From: Purshia tridentata
Lineage: Eukaryota; Streptophyta; Magnoliopsida; Rosales; Rosaceae
NCBI GenBank assembly: GCA_003254885.1
Contig: QANT01000313.1
Location: forward strand, 168,153 to 232,152
Length of the DNA: 64,000 bases
Reading direction: 5' to 3'
Below are positions 10,687 through 21,400 of this stretch, piece by piece. The notes under the pieces are model-generated. The model had not been told where the DNA came from and ran no database searches. It saw only the letters and a program-made list of their open reading frames with translations. The position numbers and the translations under genes are program-made. Numbering within the stretch: position 1 is the first letter of the stretch; each line of letters begins with the position of its first letter.

Positions 10687-12424
10687 ATGGAAGAGAGAGC
10701 GTTTTGGTGTGAAAAGGGCTCGCGTTTTTTAGGGTTCATTTTTGGGGTTCTTTTAATATGCAACGGGTGCATCAAACAGTGTAACGCTTCAATCCACGAG
10801 TACAGAAACGAAGCTTTCACTCCTCAGTCAAACGCCTTCTTCTTCCATGGCGGCAGTGAGGGCCTCTACGCTTCTAAGGTCCACGATTCTACTGCTTCTC
10901 CAGACAATCACCACCTCAAGGGCAAGTCCTTTATCAGGTCACTAATTGCTCTCTTACTTTCCTTTGTCATCTTTCTTCTACAAATTTTGTTACTTGATTA
11001 ATATAATTGTTAGCTCAGCGATAACAATTGCTTACAGATACTGGTTTTTGTCTATTTAGTTAGTAAATGTAAGAATTATTTGGTAAATTCCTCAATTGTT
11101 GACTGGGTTATGTTCATGGTTGTGAAATTGATTCAGAATTTTGTTACTTGATTTATATATGTTACCAGGTAACTGTTAGGTTAGTGATACCAATTGATTC
11201 CAGATAGTGGGTTTTTGTCTATTTAGTTAGTAAATGTAAGAATCATTTGGTAAATCCTCAATTGTTACTCACCTGGATTATGATCATGATTGTTAAATTA
11301 GATTCAAAATTTTTAATTTTATGATTCATGCTTTTGATTTGACTCCGTAGTTTAGATTTTCCAAGCTCACTAGTGGAATTTCAGGTTTGAGAGTGTCACT
11401 TTTGTGAGGACAAAAGAGTCTGCAAATAAGCAGAATGAAATGCAGCAGAATACTGGTTTGGTGGAAGCTATTATTCTTGAAGTCAAGGACAGGGGTAGGA
11501 TTGGAGCTTCTTTCCTCAAGTTGGATGCGATATGCTGCAACAGGACTCTTTCAGATGCTGGACACTGCAAGGTGGGAGAGGTTATTATCCACAAAAATAC
11601 AGAGAATCCTGAGTGGCCTGTACGCATCAAAACCTTCTTTCAAGGAAAGGATGAAGAGGCTAGAATGGATGCTAAGACAATTGATATCACCAGTCCCGGA
11701 ATGTATTACCTGTATTTTATGTTCTGTGATCCCCAACTCAAGGGCACATTGATAAAAGGAAGGACCGATTGGAGAAACCCAGATGGTTATTTGCCTGGGA
11801 AGATGGCTCCTTTGATGACATTCTATGGATTTATGTCATTAGCTTACCTTGTGCTTGGCCTTGTCTGGTTTCTGAGGTTTGTTCAGTTTTGGAAGGATAT
11901 TATACAATTGCACTACCATATCACAGCAGTGATTGCTCTTGGAATGTGTGAAATGGCTGTCTGGTACTTTGAGTATGCCAACTTTAATTCAACTGGAACC
12001 AGACCTATGGGCATTACATTGTGGGCGGTAACCTTTAGATCTGTGAAGAAGACTCTTTCTCGCCTTCTTCTTTTGGTAGTTTCCATGGGCTTTGGTGTGG
12101 TGAAGCCTACACTTGGTGGTATAACCCCAAAAGTACTTCTTCTTGGTGTGACATATTTTGTGGCATCAGAAGCACTTGAGCTTGTTGAAAATTTGGGCAA
12201 CATCAATGATTTTTCGGGAAAAACAAAGTTATTTTTGGTCTTACCTGTTGCCTTCTTAGATTCATGCTTTATTCTATGGATTTTCTCATCGTTATCAAAA
12301 ACTTTAGAGAAACTTCAGGTAATACTTCTGTGTTGTTTTCTTTTCTTTGCATATTATTACAGCTTCAGCATGACCCATGCTTTAATTTTAACAAATAATT
12401 GTTTATCTAATTAATATCTGCCTA

Positions 12425-12456
<32 letters not shown>

Positions 12457-13543
12457 CTGGGGGAGAGAGAGAGAGAGAGATGATATGTTGCATTGGATGT
12501 GGCTTCTAGTTAATGAAATGTGCATGAGTTCCATGTGATTTAAAACTTCCATTGGACTAATTGGCAATTTAAACTATGATTGTGCAGACAGAATGCATAA
12601 TCATGTTATTGTTTATGTACAGCTCAGGATAATATTTTGATGCTGTATGGCCCTCTTCCTTTTATTTATTTTGGACACAGATCAGGAGAAACATGGCTAA
12701 ATTGGAGCTATACCGAAAATTCACCAACTCTCTTGCAGTGTCTGTGCTCATCTCAGTTGCCTGGATTGGCTTTGAGGTACCTCGTAAAATGATATATATT
12801 AGTTAACAATTCCATGGGGTGTAAATGTAATGGATTATACTGAGGATCTGGTGTCTTTATTCATATTCTTATCTCCAGTAAAACTAATAAATAAATCTCC
12901 TCCAAATTGTGTTGGCTTAGCTGTATTTCAATGCAACCGATCCATTGAGTGAGCTTTGGAGAATTGCCTGGATTATTCCTGCTTTTTGGACTCTGCTTGC
13001 ATATGTTCTCTTGGTGGTGATATGCATCCTTTGGGCTCCTTCTCGAAACCCAACTAGGTATGTTGTTTGATATATAATAGTAATACCTGTACATACTCAT
13101 TCAAAATTTCTATATACGTCCTGCAAGAATGTTTCCATTGTTTGGCTTGACTGGCGGACAATTTGTGTTATAATTTTTAAACTAGTAGGAACAAAACACA
13201 ATGTCTTTTGTTTCTTCTAATATCTGTGGCCTTAATTGCTGTCTTAAATGGAAAATGGCATCAGGAGTGCATCAATATTGTTGCAAGTGATGCATGGTGT
13301 ACTATTCTTGTCTTGGTTGTGCTTTTCATACATTTCCTTTGCGAAAACCGTTCACCTTAGTATAATCTTCTGTTTTGATCCTGGACATGTAGGTATGCAT
13401 ACTCAGAGGATGCAGGAGATGATTTTGATGAGGAGGGCATCTCGTTAACAACCGGTGCTTTGAAGGTGAGTGGAGATGTGGCAGTTAAGAGAGAATACAA
13501 TAATGGGCTTGCAGAGGATCTGGAGGAGGATAAGCGCGAATAG
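10687..13543 (+). CDS. TMEM87-like / lung seven-transmembrane (GOST) family protein
   Basis: Five exons (10687-10937, 11385-12318, 12681-12776, 12921-13057, 13393-13543) join in frame to give 522 residues. The ATG at 10687 is followed by a basic residue-flanked hydrophobic stretch (about residues 11-30), a likely signal peptide. The luminal part (about 35-220) includes CCNRT and a GHC motif, consistent with the GOLD-like extracytosolic domain of this family. About seven hydrophobic segments follow from the KMAPLMTFYGFMSLAYLVLG region to the AWIIPAFWTLLAYVLLVVI segment. The cytosolic tail is acidic (SEDAGDDFDEEG). In animals and yeast relatives act in the Golgi and endomembrane system; in Arabidopsis members are annotated as lung seven-transmembrane receptor family proteins. 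A signalling role is unproven. Intron 1 carries a tandem duplication (10983-11308) and intron 2 a compound microsatellite. Confidence 0.88.
10983..11308 (+). repeat. Two-copy tandem duplication in intron 1 of the TMEM87-like gene
   Basis: Copy 1 is about 10983-11136 and copy 2 about 11137-11308. Both begin AATTTTGTTACTTGATT and share GTTTTTGTCTATTTAGTTAG and TAAATGTAAGAAT. They differ by small indels. The duplication is intronic and does not affect the frame. Confidence 0.8.
12425..12481 (+). repeat. Compound microsatellite (AT)n(GT)n...(GA)n
   Basis: The run is AT dinucleotides, then GT, then TCTGGGG, then GA. It lies in intron 2 of the TMEM87-like gene and is likely polymorphic. Confidence 0.95.
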
Positions 13544-14046
13544 ATGTTTTTTCTGCCCTGGGTAAACTGAATACCATGATGGAGCTTCAGCTTCTTATCC
13601 AGGAGTTCTGTAAATCTTGATGCACAATCCATGTTGTATGTAGAGAGAATAGGTTGAATACTTATGGTAACAAAAATATGTGAAGAGAGGAATACAAGTA
13701 AATTTTAGAGCTGTACCATAATTGTCTGACCACCTTCAATCAGACTACAGAACAAAGATAATATAATTCATGATGAGGCATCTACATTTTGTGTTTTCTG
13801 AATTTATTTCTACACTGTTTGTGTCTCTGATGTGCTGTATTCCTGATACAGACCCATTCTCTAGGTAAATAAAAAAGTTGAATTTTTGTTCAAGAATGAA
13901 ATCTGATCGCAACTGTGTATATCCAGTTCATCCTGGGAATCATATCGCATCCCCGGATCTGATGAAATGGATTAGAATTTCAATAGATTAGATATATATA
14001 TATAGCGCTCAAAAAGCCAAAACCAATAAAAAAAAGGTGAATAGTT
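13544..14046. other. 3' flank of the TMEM87-like gene
   Basis: This is the probable 3' UTR and terminator region of the upstream gene, with A/T-rich sequence and AATAAA-like hexamers (about 13868). No other gene is seen before the tRNA. Confidence 0.5.
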
Positions 14047-14118
14047 TGTGGCTGCTGGGATTCGAGCCCAGGTCTCCACGGCCACAACGTGGAATTCTTA
14101 CCACTAAACTACAGCCAC
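14047..14118 (-). tRNA. tRNA-His (GTG)
   Basis: Read on the minus strand, the gene starts GTGGCTG and pairs with CAGCCAC at the 3' end, followed by discriminator A (14047). The anticodon stem CCACG/CGTGG encloses the loop TTGTGGC with anticodon GTG at plus-strand 14083-14085. The T arm has GGTTCGA-type TTCGA flanked by CTGGG/CCCAG. The D arm has TAGTTTAGTGGTAA. The length is 72 nt without an intron. Box A and box B promoters are therefore intact. The sequence looks like a normal functional nuclear tRNA gene. Confidence 0.96.
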
Positions 14119-14120
14119 AT

Positions 14121-14757
14121 TGTTGTCCTTTAGCTTAATAAAAATATAGAAATACGAAAGTTAAAGACAAATGAAAATTTACTAGCGTGCAAAGTGAGAA
14201 GTGGGCCAAACTATATGCGCTTGGGTTATTCCCTTCCCACAAACAACCGGTTGGTGTTTTGAGTTATTGTCAAATTCAACTTGGGCCAGAGGAATAAACC
14301 GCGAATAACTTGGTGCCCCATTGCTTTTCCAGCTCAATTCAGAGAGTTCTCCACTGGGCTTCCAACGATGTTCTCTTTATCGTATTATAGGTAGACACAG
14401 CTTTCAGCTTTGTTGTTTGTGCTCAATTCTCAGGGAATACGTTACCACACACCTTGACGTTTTTGACTCTCCCGAAGATCATTGTGCTCAATCCTTTTCC
14501 GTTTCATAAACAAAAAATTCTTAGCTGCAGAGATTTTGGTTTGCTAGAAAAGGAAAGCCTTGGCAGCTTTTGGCTACAAGCTAGAATTAGCTCCTCTATT
14601 GATTCAGGTACGTACAATCATATACATACCCCTCAATACCACTTTCATTACAACTATAAGTTCTCTTCCAAATCTAATATATGTTTCAGTGATGAACAAA
14701 ATCCACCAGACAAAACTTCCTAAACTTACTCCATCACAGATCACATAATATAACTAC
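14121..14757 (+). repeat. Duplicated leader segment, copy 1
   Basis: This 637-bp block starts TGTTGTCCTTTAGC and ends CATAATATAACTAC. It is repeated almost exactly at 14759-15381. The differences are the kind seen between alleles: one-base changes, 37 or so extra bases here (about 14212-14250) and 23 fewer bases near 14697. It contains a probable non-coding first exon of the microprotein gene, ending GATTCAG with donor GTACGT at about 14608. Confidence 0.95.
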
Positions 14758-14758
14758 N

Positions 14759-15381
14759 TGTTGTCCTTTAGCTTAATAAAAATATAGAAATACAAAGTTA
14801 AAGACAAATGAAAATTTAGTAGCGTGCAAAGTGAGAAGTGGGCCAAACTTGGTGTTTTGAGTTATTGTCAAATTCAACTTGGGCCAGAGGAATAAACCGC
14901 GAATAACTTGGTGCCCCATTGCTTTTCCAGCTCAATTCAGAGAGTTCTCCACTGGGCTTCCAACGATGTTCTCTTTATCGTATTATAGGTAGACACAGCT
15001 TTCAGCTTTGTTGTTTGTGCTCAATTCTCAGGGAATACGTTACCACACACCTTGACGTTTTTGACTCTCCCGAAGATCATTGTGCTCAATCCTTTTCCGT
15101 TTCATAAACAAAAAATTCTTAGCTGCAGAGATTTTGGTTTGCTAGAAAAGGAAAGCCTTGGCAGCTTTTGGCTACAAGCTAGAATTAGCTCCTCTATTGA
15201 TTCAGGTACGTACAATCATATACATACCCCTCAATCCCACTTTCATTACAACTATAAGTTCTCTTCCAAATCTAATATATGTTTCAGTGATGAACCCAAT
15301 TTCTCATTTTTTGTGTTGAACAAAATCCACCAGACAAAACTTCCTAAACTTACTCCATCACAGATCACATAATATAACTAC
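14759..15381 (+). repeat. Duplicated leader segment, copy 2
   Basis: This is the second copy of the segment at 14121-14757, separated from it by a single N at 14758. It contains the same probable first exon and splice donor (GATTCAG then GTACGT, about 15206). The copy is contiguous with the microprotein coding region at 15579. Whether both copies exist in the genome is doubtful; see the finding on the join. Confidence 0.95.
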
Positions 15382-15578
15382 TCAATCAAATGCAAATCCT
15401 CCTTGATTAGGCAATCACTAAAGTTTCTCTACATGATTGGTGCTTGATTATTCTAATATTTGTCACTCTTATTATTCTTTATGTGTTTCAAAGGCCTTTT
15501 AAAGAACAAGGGTCTTCTCAAAGGTGGTTTTTGATTGGTGGGCTTTGTTGATCTTTGTCTAATAGTTGAAGGAAGAAC

Positions 15579-15797
15579 ATGGGTCATGGCCATATTCACC
15601 ATTACCACCACCACCACCATCATGGAGACAGCCCTTATGATGATCCCTTCTTGTCGTGTTGCTGCCCGTGTTATTTAGTGTCTTCCTTTTTCAGAAGAGT
15701 TGGGAGATGCATCTTTGTGGCTTGTTACCCTGTTCTGCAGTGTTTTGGATTGGATAACTGTGGTCACCACCATCACCACCACAGACATTTCCAGTAA
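15579..15797 (+). CDS. His- and Cys-rich microprotein, unrecognised
   Basis: The single coding exon encodes 72 residues. The layout is a His-rich N-terminus (MGHGHIHHYHHHHHHGD), a central Cys-rich hydrophobic segment (FLSCCCPCYLVSSFF, then CIFVACYPVLQCFG), and a His-rich end (CGHHHHHHRHFQ). That symmetrical His ends/Cys core layout suggests metal binding or membrane association through acylated cysteines; neither is shown. The start follows a probable acceptor (CTAATAG at about 15559-15565), which would join the non-coding leader exon upstream. Codon use is normal and the ATG has purines at -3 and +4. I do not recognise a named family, and a low-complexity chance ORF cannot be fully excluded, but the spliced leader and compact composition argue for a real gene. 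Confidence 0.6.
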   Translation: MGHGHIHHYHHHHHHGDSPYDDPFLSCCCPCYLVSSFFRRVGRCIFVACYPVLQCFGLDNCGHHHHHHRHFQ

Positions 15798-18457
15798 TTC
15801 CTTTGAATGACTTTAGAGTTCTGAAAAGAAGAAGATCAGTTTTCGAATTGTCTGCTCATTTGAATGATATGTTGGAATCAGGATGTTTTTGACTTGCTAA
15901 GGCAGTGACTAGCTTGTTGGTTTTTTTTTTTTTTTGAGAGAGATTTGGGTGCATTTGAACCAAATGCTTTATGCTAATTAATTCGGTTGGAGAGTGGCAT
16001 GGGCTTGTACTATCTGCTTGGAAAATTTGGATTCAAAAATACAATCCTCTGGTTGATAGCAGTAACTCATGCATTCGAACTGAAATCTGATTGCATATAT
16101 GATAGGACAAAATGGCTACATCATATACACACACCGACATAAACTCGACTATTAGCTATACAACCATTTATTATGAGAGAAAATAATATATACATCCGCT
16201 TTACGTGCAAGTTTTTCTCTATAAAATAACATAATATTAATTGGATGATGTTGATGGCGAGGGGTTGACTATATGTGGGGAGACTTTTCTTTGCTGCTCT
16301 AATTGCACATTGAAGTAGCCAGTCCAGAAGTGTAAGTGTAGAGGTAGGAGTAGTGCTACAAAGTTACAAACACCATCTCACATGGAACTCCTCGTTTGGG
16401 TGGTCAGTATGTATACGTGTGACTCTTTATGTGAATTAGCAACTTCGTATAATTGCACACAATTGCGGTATACATGTAAAAGAACTAAAACTTATCCATT
16501 TGTATATTGAATATCAGAAGGTTGTGCTGCTGATCCTTGAAGAGAGATGACTGTTAATTTTCTCAGTATGCGTATAGGTTTTTTCACCAAGTTTGAAAAT
16601 ATTGTCAAATTTAGAAGTTTGAATATGTGCTGAGGTGGCTAGATCGTGGCCTCGTGTGGTATATAAATATATAGTATGCCAACTGGAATTGTATATTTTA
16701 ATTTGGATTGTTTATCTTTGGCATCACTGTTACCGTAGTCAGCAAAATGTCATCAAGATTGCTGATTTATTTATATATTTCGTTTGGGTGCTGCAAATGA
16801 TATCGTATCATTCTTCGTCGATATGTACTGTTTTGTTTTTAACAAATAAATGACCCTGTGAAGTTATTTAAAATTTAATAATTGAAGTTGGTTTGACGCT
16901 TTTATATGTTGCCAAATGAAAATAGTAGCTTCTTCACTATTTTATTATTTTTCAAGTAAAATAAATATTTGTATTACTCTTTTTATTATTAATTAATTTT
17001 AATTTGAATCCTCAAATTCTATCACAGGCCCATGAATTGCTTTAATAAATTGCATGGGACCGTAGGGCAGTGAAAGTGTCCAGGTGTGTGGTCTACTAGC
17101 TTTGTACCTTAACTACAGCCATGCGACTTCAAGCTGCCGACCACGTGTTTCACATCTTTACATTATTCAATTAGTAGTATGCACCTGAATAATGTGAATG
17201 TGACAATGATTACTCACATTACCTCTTAAATTATTTATTTACATGAATTATTTACTTCAATATTAATTCGAATATTTTATGCGTGTTAATCTAATGGTGA
17301 CATATAAATTATAATAAGTCTGAAAGAGTTATAGTTTCTTTAAAAATAGTGGTATGCACCAAACATCTTTCTTTTTTTTAGAAATTAATTTTCCTATGTA
17401 TATTAGTAATTCAACCACACGCAAATTCAATGTTGTTTTTAGCATAGTGCTACTTACTTTTTGAAATTATTTTAAAGTTTTAGAATATACTCATTTATTT
17501 TCTTACTTGACCATAGGTACTCTTAAAAATATTACTATTACTAGATACATGATATGATTACCATATTATCATTTTCAGAAATATCATTAAGATAGTGTTA
17601 TGGCATTTTTTGGTTGTTAGTTGACAAATAAAATTTTCTTAATATTCATAGTATGGATAAATAATATGTTTGATTAGTTTGCAATTTGGTACGGAAATGG
17701 TATGAGATTAGTTGTTTTTTCTTTTTTGTTAGATTTTGTTACTTCTTCTCTCAAGCCTATAATTAGTATGTGGAAGTGAAGTAGTGGAGGGTAAAGTGTG
17801 CAAGGCTACCTATAAAAGTATAGGGAAAAAACAGACACCTGGATTGCATGCAAGTACAGAGTACATCGATCTCAGCTCCCAAGGGGTCCACCGTTTCGGT
17901 CCAATGCTTAAAAACAAAATATCATAACACAGAATGGAAAAGAAAACAAAATTATCACTTTAAAATATGGCCCCATCAAAATCAAACTGTGGAAAATTGG
18001 AATTGGTTGTTTTTTTTCTGGTAAGTTTCGGAAATTAACATCAGATTTCTAGTCAGAGAAGTAATTTGCTTTATTTAACTTACTTATTAAACAACTTTCC
18101 CTTCAAATACTTTTCTAGTTTTCTTCACTAAATATACGCTCAAACTAAGCAAACAAGCAAAGCCTCTTTGACCTTTCTACGCTTCCCACACGAAATTTAG
18201 CTCCAGACCCTGAAAAACTTGCACTACAAAAAACTAGTTTCCTTGTGTTCAATTATCAAAAATCTCGATCTGGGTTAAAAGAAAAACGAGATTTTGTTGG
18301 GAAGACGGCTCTGATTCATAAAAGTTTTGATCTTTTTCGTTGTGAATTTGTAATTTTGGGTACGTAATTATTGCAATCTGAGCTTTTGTTTATTGGGTTT
18401 GATCTGGGTCTCTCTCTTATTGAGCAATAAATTGGAGACTCAGTGTCAGTGTCTAAA
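15798..18457. other. AT-rich intergenic DNA upstream of the vacuolar sorting receptor
   Basis: No gene is supported. The frame at 16635-16853 has no recognisable protein character. The last 400 bases are probably the promoter and 5' UTR of the gene starting at 18458. A diverged copy of an AAGTTTTTCTCT-containing phrase occurs near 16208-16245. Confidence 0.5.
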
Positions 18458-21400
18458 ATGAAGGAAAAGTTGTGTTTTTTAGTTTGGGTTTGGTTTCTTC
18501 TTTGTGGGGTTTGTGTGGGTAGGTTTGTGGTGGAGAAGAACAGCCTGAAAGTGACTTCCCCAAACTCGTTGAAAGGTTCACATGAATGTGCCATTGGGAA
18601 CTTTGGGGTTCCTCAATATGGAGGAACCTTGGTCGGGACTGTGTTTTATCCGAAGGCCAATCAGAAGGCATGCAAGAGCTTTGATGATTTCGATGCCTCA
18701 TTCAAATCGAAGCCTGGAGGTCTACCAACCTTTCTTCTTGCCGATCGAGGAGGTTAGCCTTCTCAATTTCGCATATTTGTACTAAATTATTCTTTCAACT
18801 TTCAGTAATCATAATTGTGACTTACATAGCATAAAAATTGAAGGTGGTTTGTTATACATACCAGTTCATGGTTATAGCTTGTTTTTTAAGTGCGAATTTG
18901 TGTAGTGATAATGATAGGGTGCTATAGAATGTGATTGATGTCTTTGTGGTTATGATATCTATAACATGACATAACCAGTTTGGTGCTGTTGTATTCTATA
19001 CTTGTGGTCTCTAAATATCGAATCCTGTTGTCATGATTATGATTAAAATATGTTAATTGACTGCTGAACCCCTTGTAATGTACAGTACTTTGACTGACCA
19101 CCGGTATTTGTTCGCAAAAGGTTTTTTCTTAGAAAATTTTATCGGATTTTTTATTCTTGAATAAGTCACGGGGTTTAAACTTTGATTTGGGTCATGTTTG
19201 TTTTTAAGTCGTTGCGTTCACAAAAATCAAGCCCTTATCCTCCTTGACTGCTATGTTAAATATATGAACTTTTCTGAGTCTTTTGCATGCCCTATTTGAA
19301 ATATGGTGTGCTTTGCTACCCATCCATGACCAGCTGCTTTTGTTTGAGACATTCTGTGGACATACATATAATGCTCCTGTGTTCCTTCACTGTGTGTTCT
19401 AATTAATGAGTGTGATGTCCTGGCAGATTGTTTCTTCACATTGAAGGCATGGAATGCACAGAATGGTGGAGCAGCTGCTATTCTTGTTGCAGATAACAAA
19501 GCTGAACCATTGATTACTATGGACACTCCAGAAGAAGAAGATGCAGATGCTGATTATCTGCAAAAAATCACAATTCCCTCAGCCCTTATTAGCAAATCTT
19601 TGGGGGATAGCATCAAAAAATCTCTATCTAGTGGGGAGATGGTCAACATAAATCTAGACTGGACAGAGGCTCTTCCACATCCTGATGAACGTGTTGAGTA
19701 TGAGTTCTGGACAAATAGCAATGATGAGTGTGGGCCAAAGTGTGACAGCCAGATTGAGTTTGTGAAGAACTTTAAAGGAGCAGCTCAGGTACTTGAGCGG
19801 AAGGGGTACACTCAGTTTACTCCACACTATATAACTTGGTACTGCCCAGAGGCTTTTGTTTTGAGCAAACAATGCAAGTCTCAGTGTATCAATCATGGGA
19901 GGTACTGTGCCCCAGATCCCGAGCAGGATTTCAGTAGAGGTTATGATGGGAAAGATGTTGTGGTTCAAAATCTCCGTCAAGCTTGCTTCTTTAAAGTGGC
20001 CAATGAAAGTGGAAGGCCATGGCTTTGGTGGGACTATGTGACTGACTTTGCAATCCGTTGCCCAATGAAAGAAAAGAAGTATACCAAAGAGTGTGCAAAT
20101 CAAGTTATGGAATCCCTTGGTAGGTGATGACTTATATAGAAAGTAACAAATTTTTTATTAGTCCGTTTATATGTTGCCATAATTCTAGTGTCTTGGTTGG
20201 TGTTAATCCTTATTTTATTCTTCCATATTTAATCGTAGTAGTTCATTGAATTGTTCTTGTGAACAGTTTTTGTTAGACTGATTGTTAAGCTTGGTCAATG
20301 TGTGTAAACTTCATTAATCCAGTTGATTTGTATATGAACAAAATGTCTAAAATTGTGATATAATTGTCAAAATTTCTTCATATCTCCCTGTGCTATATTT
20401 TGTGGATAAGAATTAGTTTCTCTGCTAAGATCGAGGATCCTATAGTAAATATTGTGGATGTGTTTTCTGTGATATGCTATAAAGGTATTGATCTTAAAAA
20501 GATAGAGAAATGTATTGGGGACCCTGAGGCAGATGAAGAGAACGCAATTTTGAAGGCTGAACAAGATGCACAGGTTGGGCTCTTAGGAACTGCTTAAGTT
20601 ATTTTAGCCATTATCTCCTCATTTCTTAATGTTCTGTGTATGCTGTGCCATTTTGTACTCATGTCTCATTTTTTCTAATCTTGATTCAGATTGGAAAGGG
20701 GTCCCGTGGAGATGTTACCATATTACCAACTCTTGTAATAAACAGCAGACAGTACAGAGGTTTGATACAATTCTTTTACATATCCTGTTTGGTGTTTAAC
20801 TGCATCACTTTGCTTTGCTAATTTCTGTTTCTTTAATTGTTTTTTCAGGGAAATTGGCCAAAGGAGCTGTTCTCAAGGCCATTTGTGCCGGTTTCCAAGA
20901 GACCACTGAGCCTGCTGTTTGTTTAAGCGAAGGTCCTCATTTAGTCTTGTCTTTCTTTGTCTATTTCTTATGTTCTTTTTGTTATAATTGTGTATGAAAA
21001 TTGATTTTTGTAATTGCATGTGTGGGTTTATATGTTTGTACACGTGAATATTTTGAGGTGAGTGCTAGCCTATCTTTGCTGTACTTGCTGTTATTATAAA
21101 GAGGGTGCTTACATCATTTATATTTACCCAACAATCAAGAAAACAAAGGAACTGTGGTATAGTTTATTTAGCGAGATGATGGCGCCCCTTCCAAAGAAAT
21201 AATACATCTCAAGTTCATGTAACCTAGAGTCCACTTGGTTCAGAACCCAATAAAAATGATCCTACTTGAATGTGTGTGTGTGTGTAGCATTTGTAGTTTT
21301 CAGCCACATGCATGGGCAGCTATGTTTTTGCATATATTGATCAATAGTTCTCTAAGAATAATAATTTCATTATTTATTTCAAAATTTATTCTCCAAGATG

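Noticed and set aside
14321-14509. 62-codon frame present in both leader copies
   Set aside because: No ATG at the start, duplicated with the leader, and lies in the probable non-coding first exon; treated as UTR.
14121-15381. Interpretation as a true recent tandem duplication or satellite
   Set aside because: The single N exactly at the join and allele-like indels make an assembly artefact more likely; kept as a finding pending read depth.
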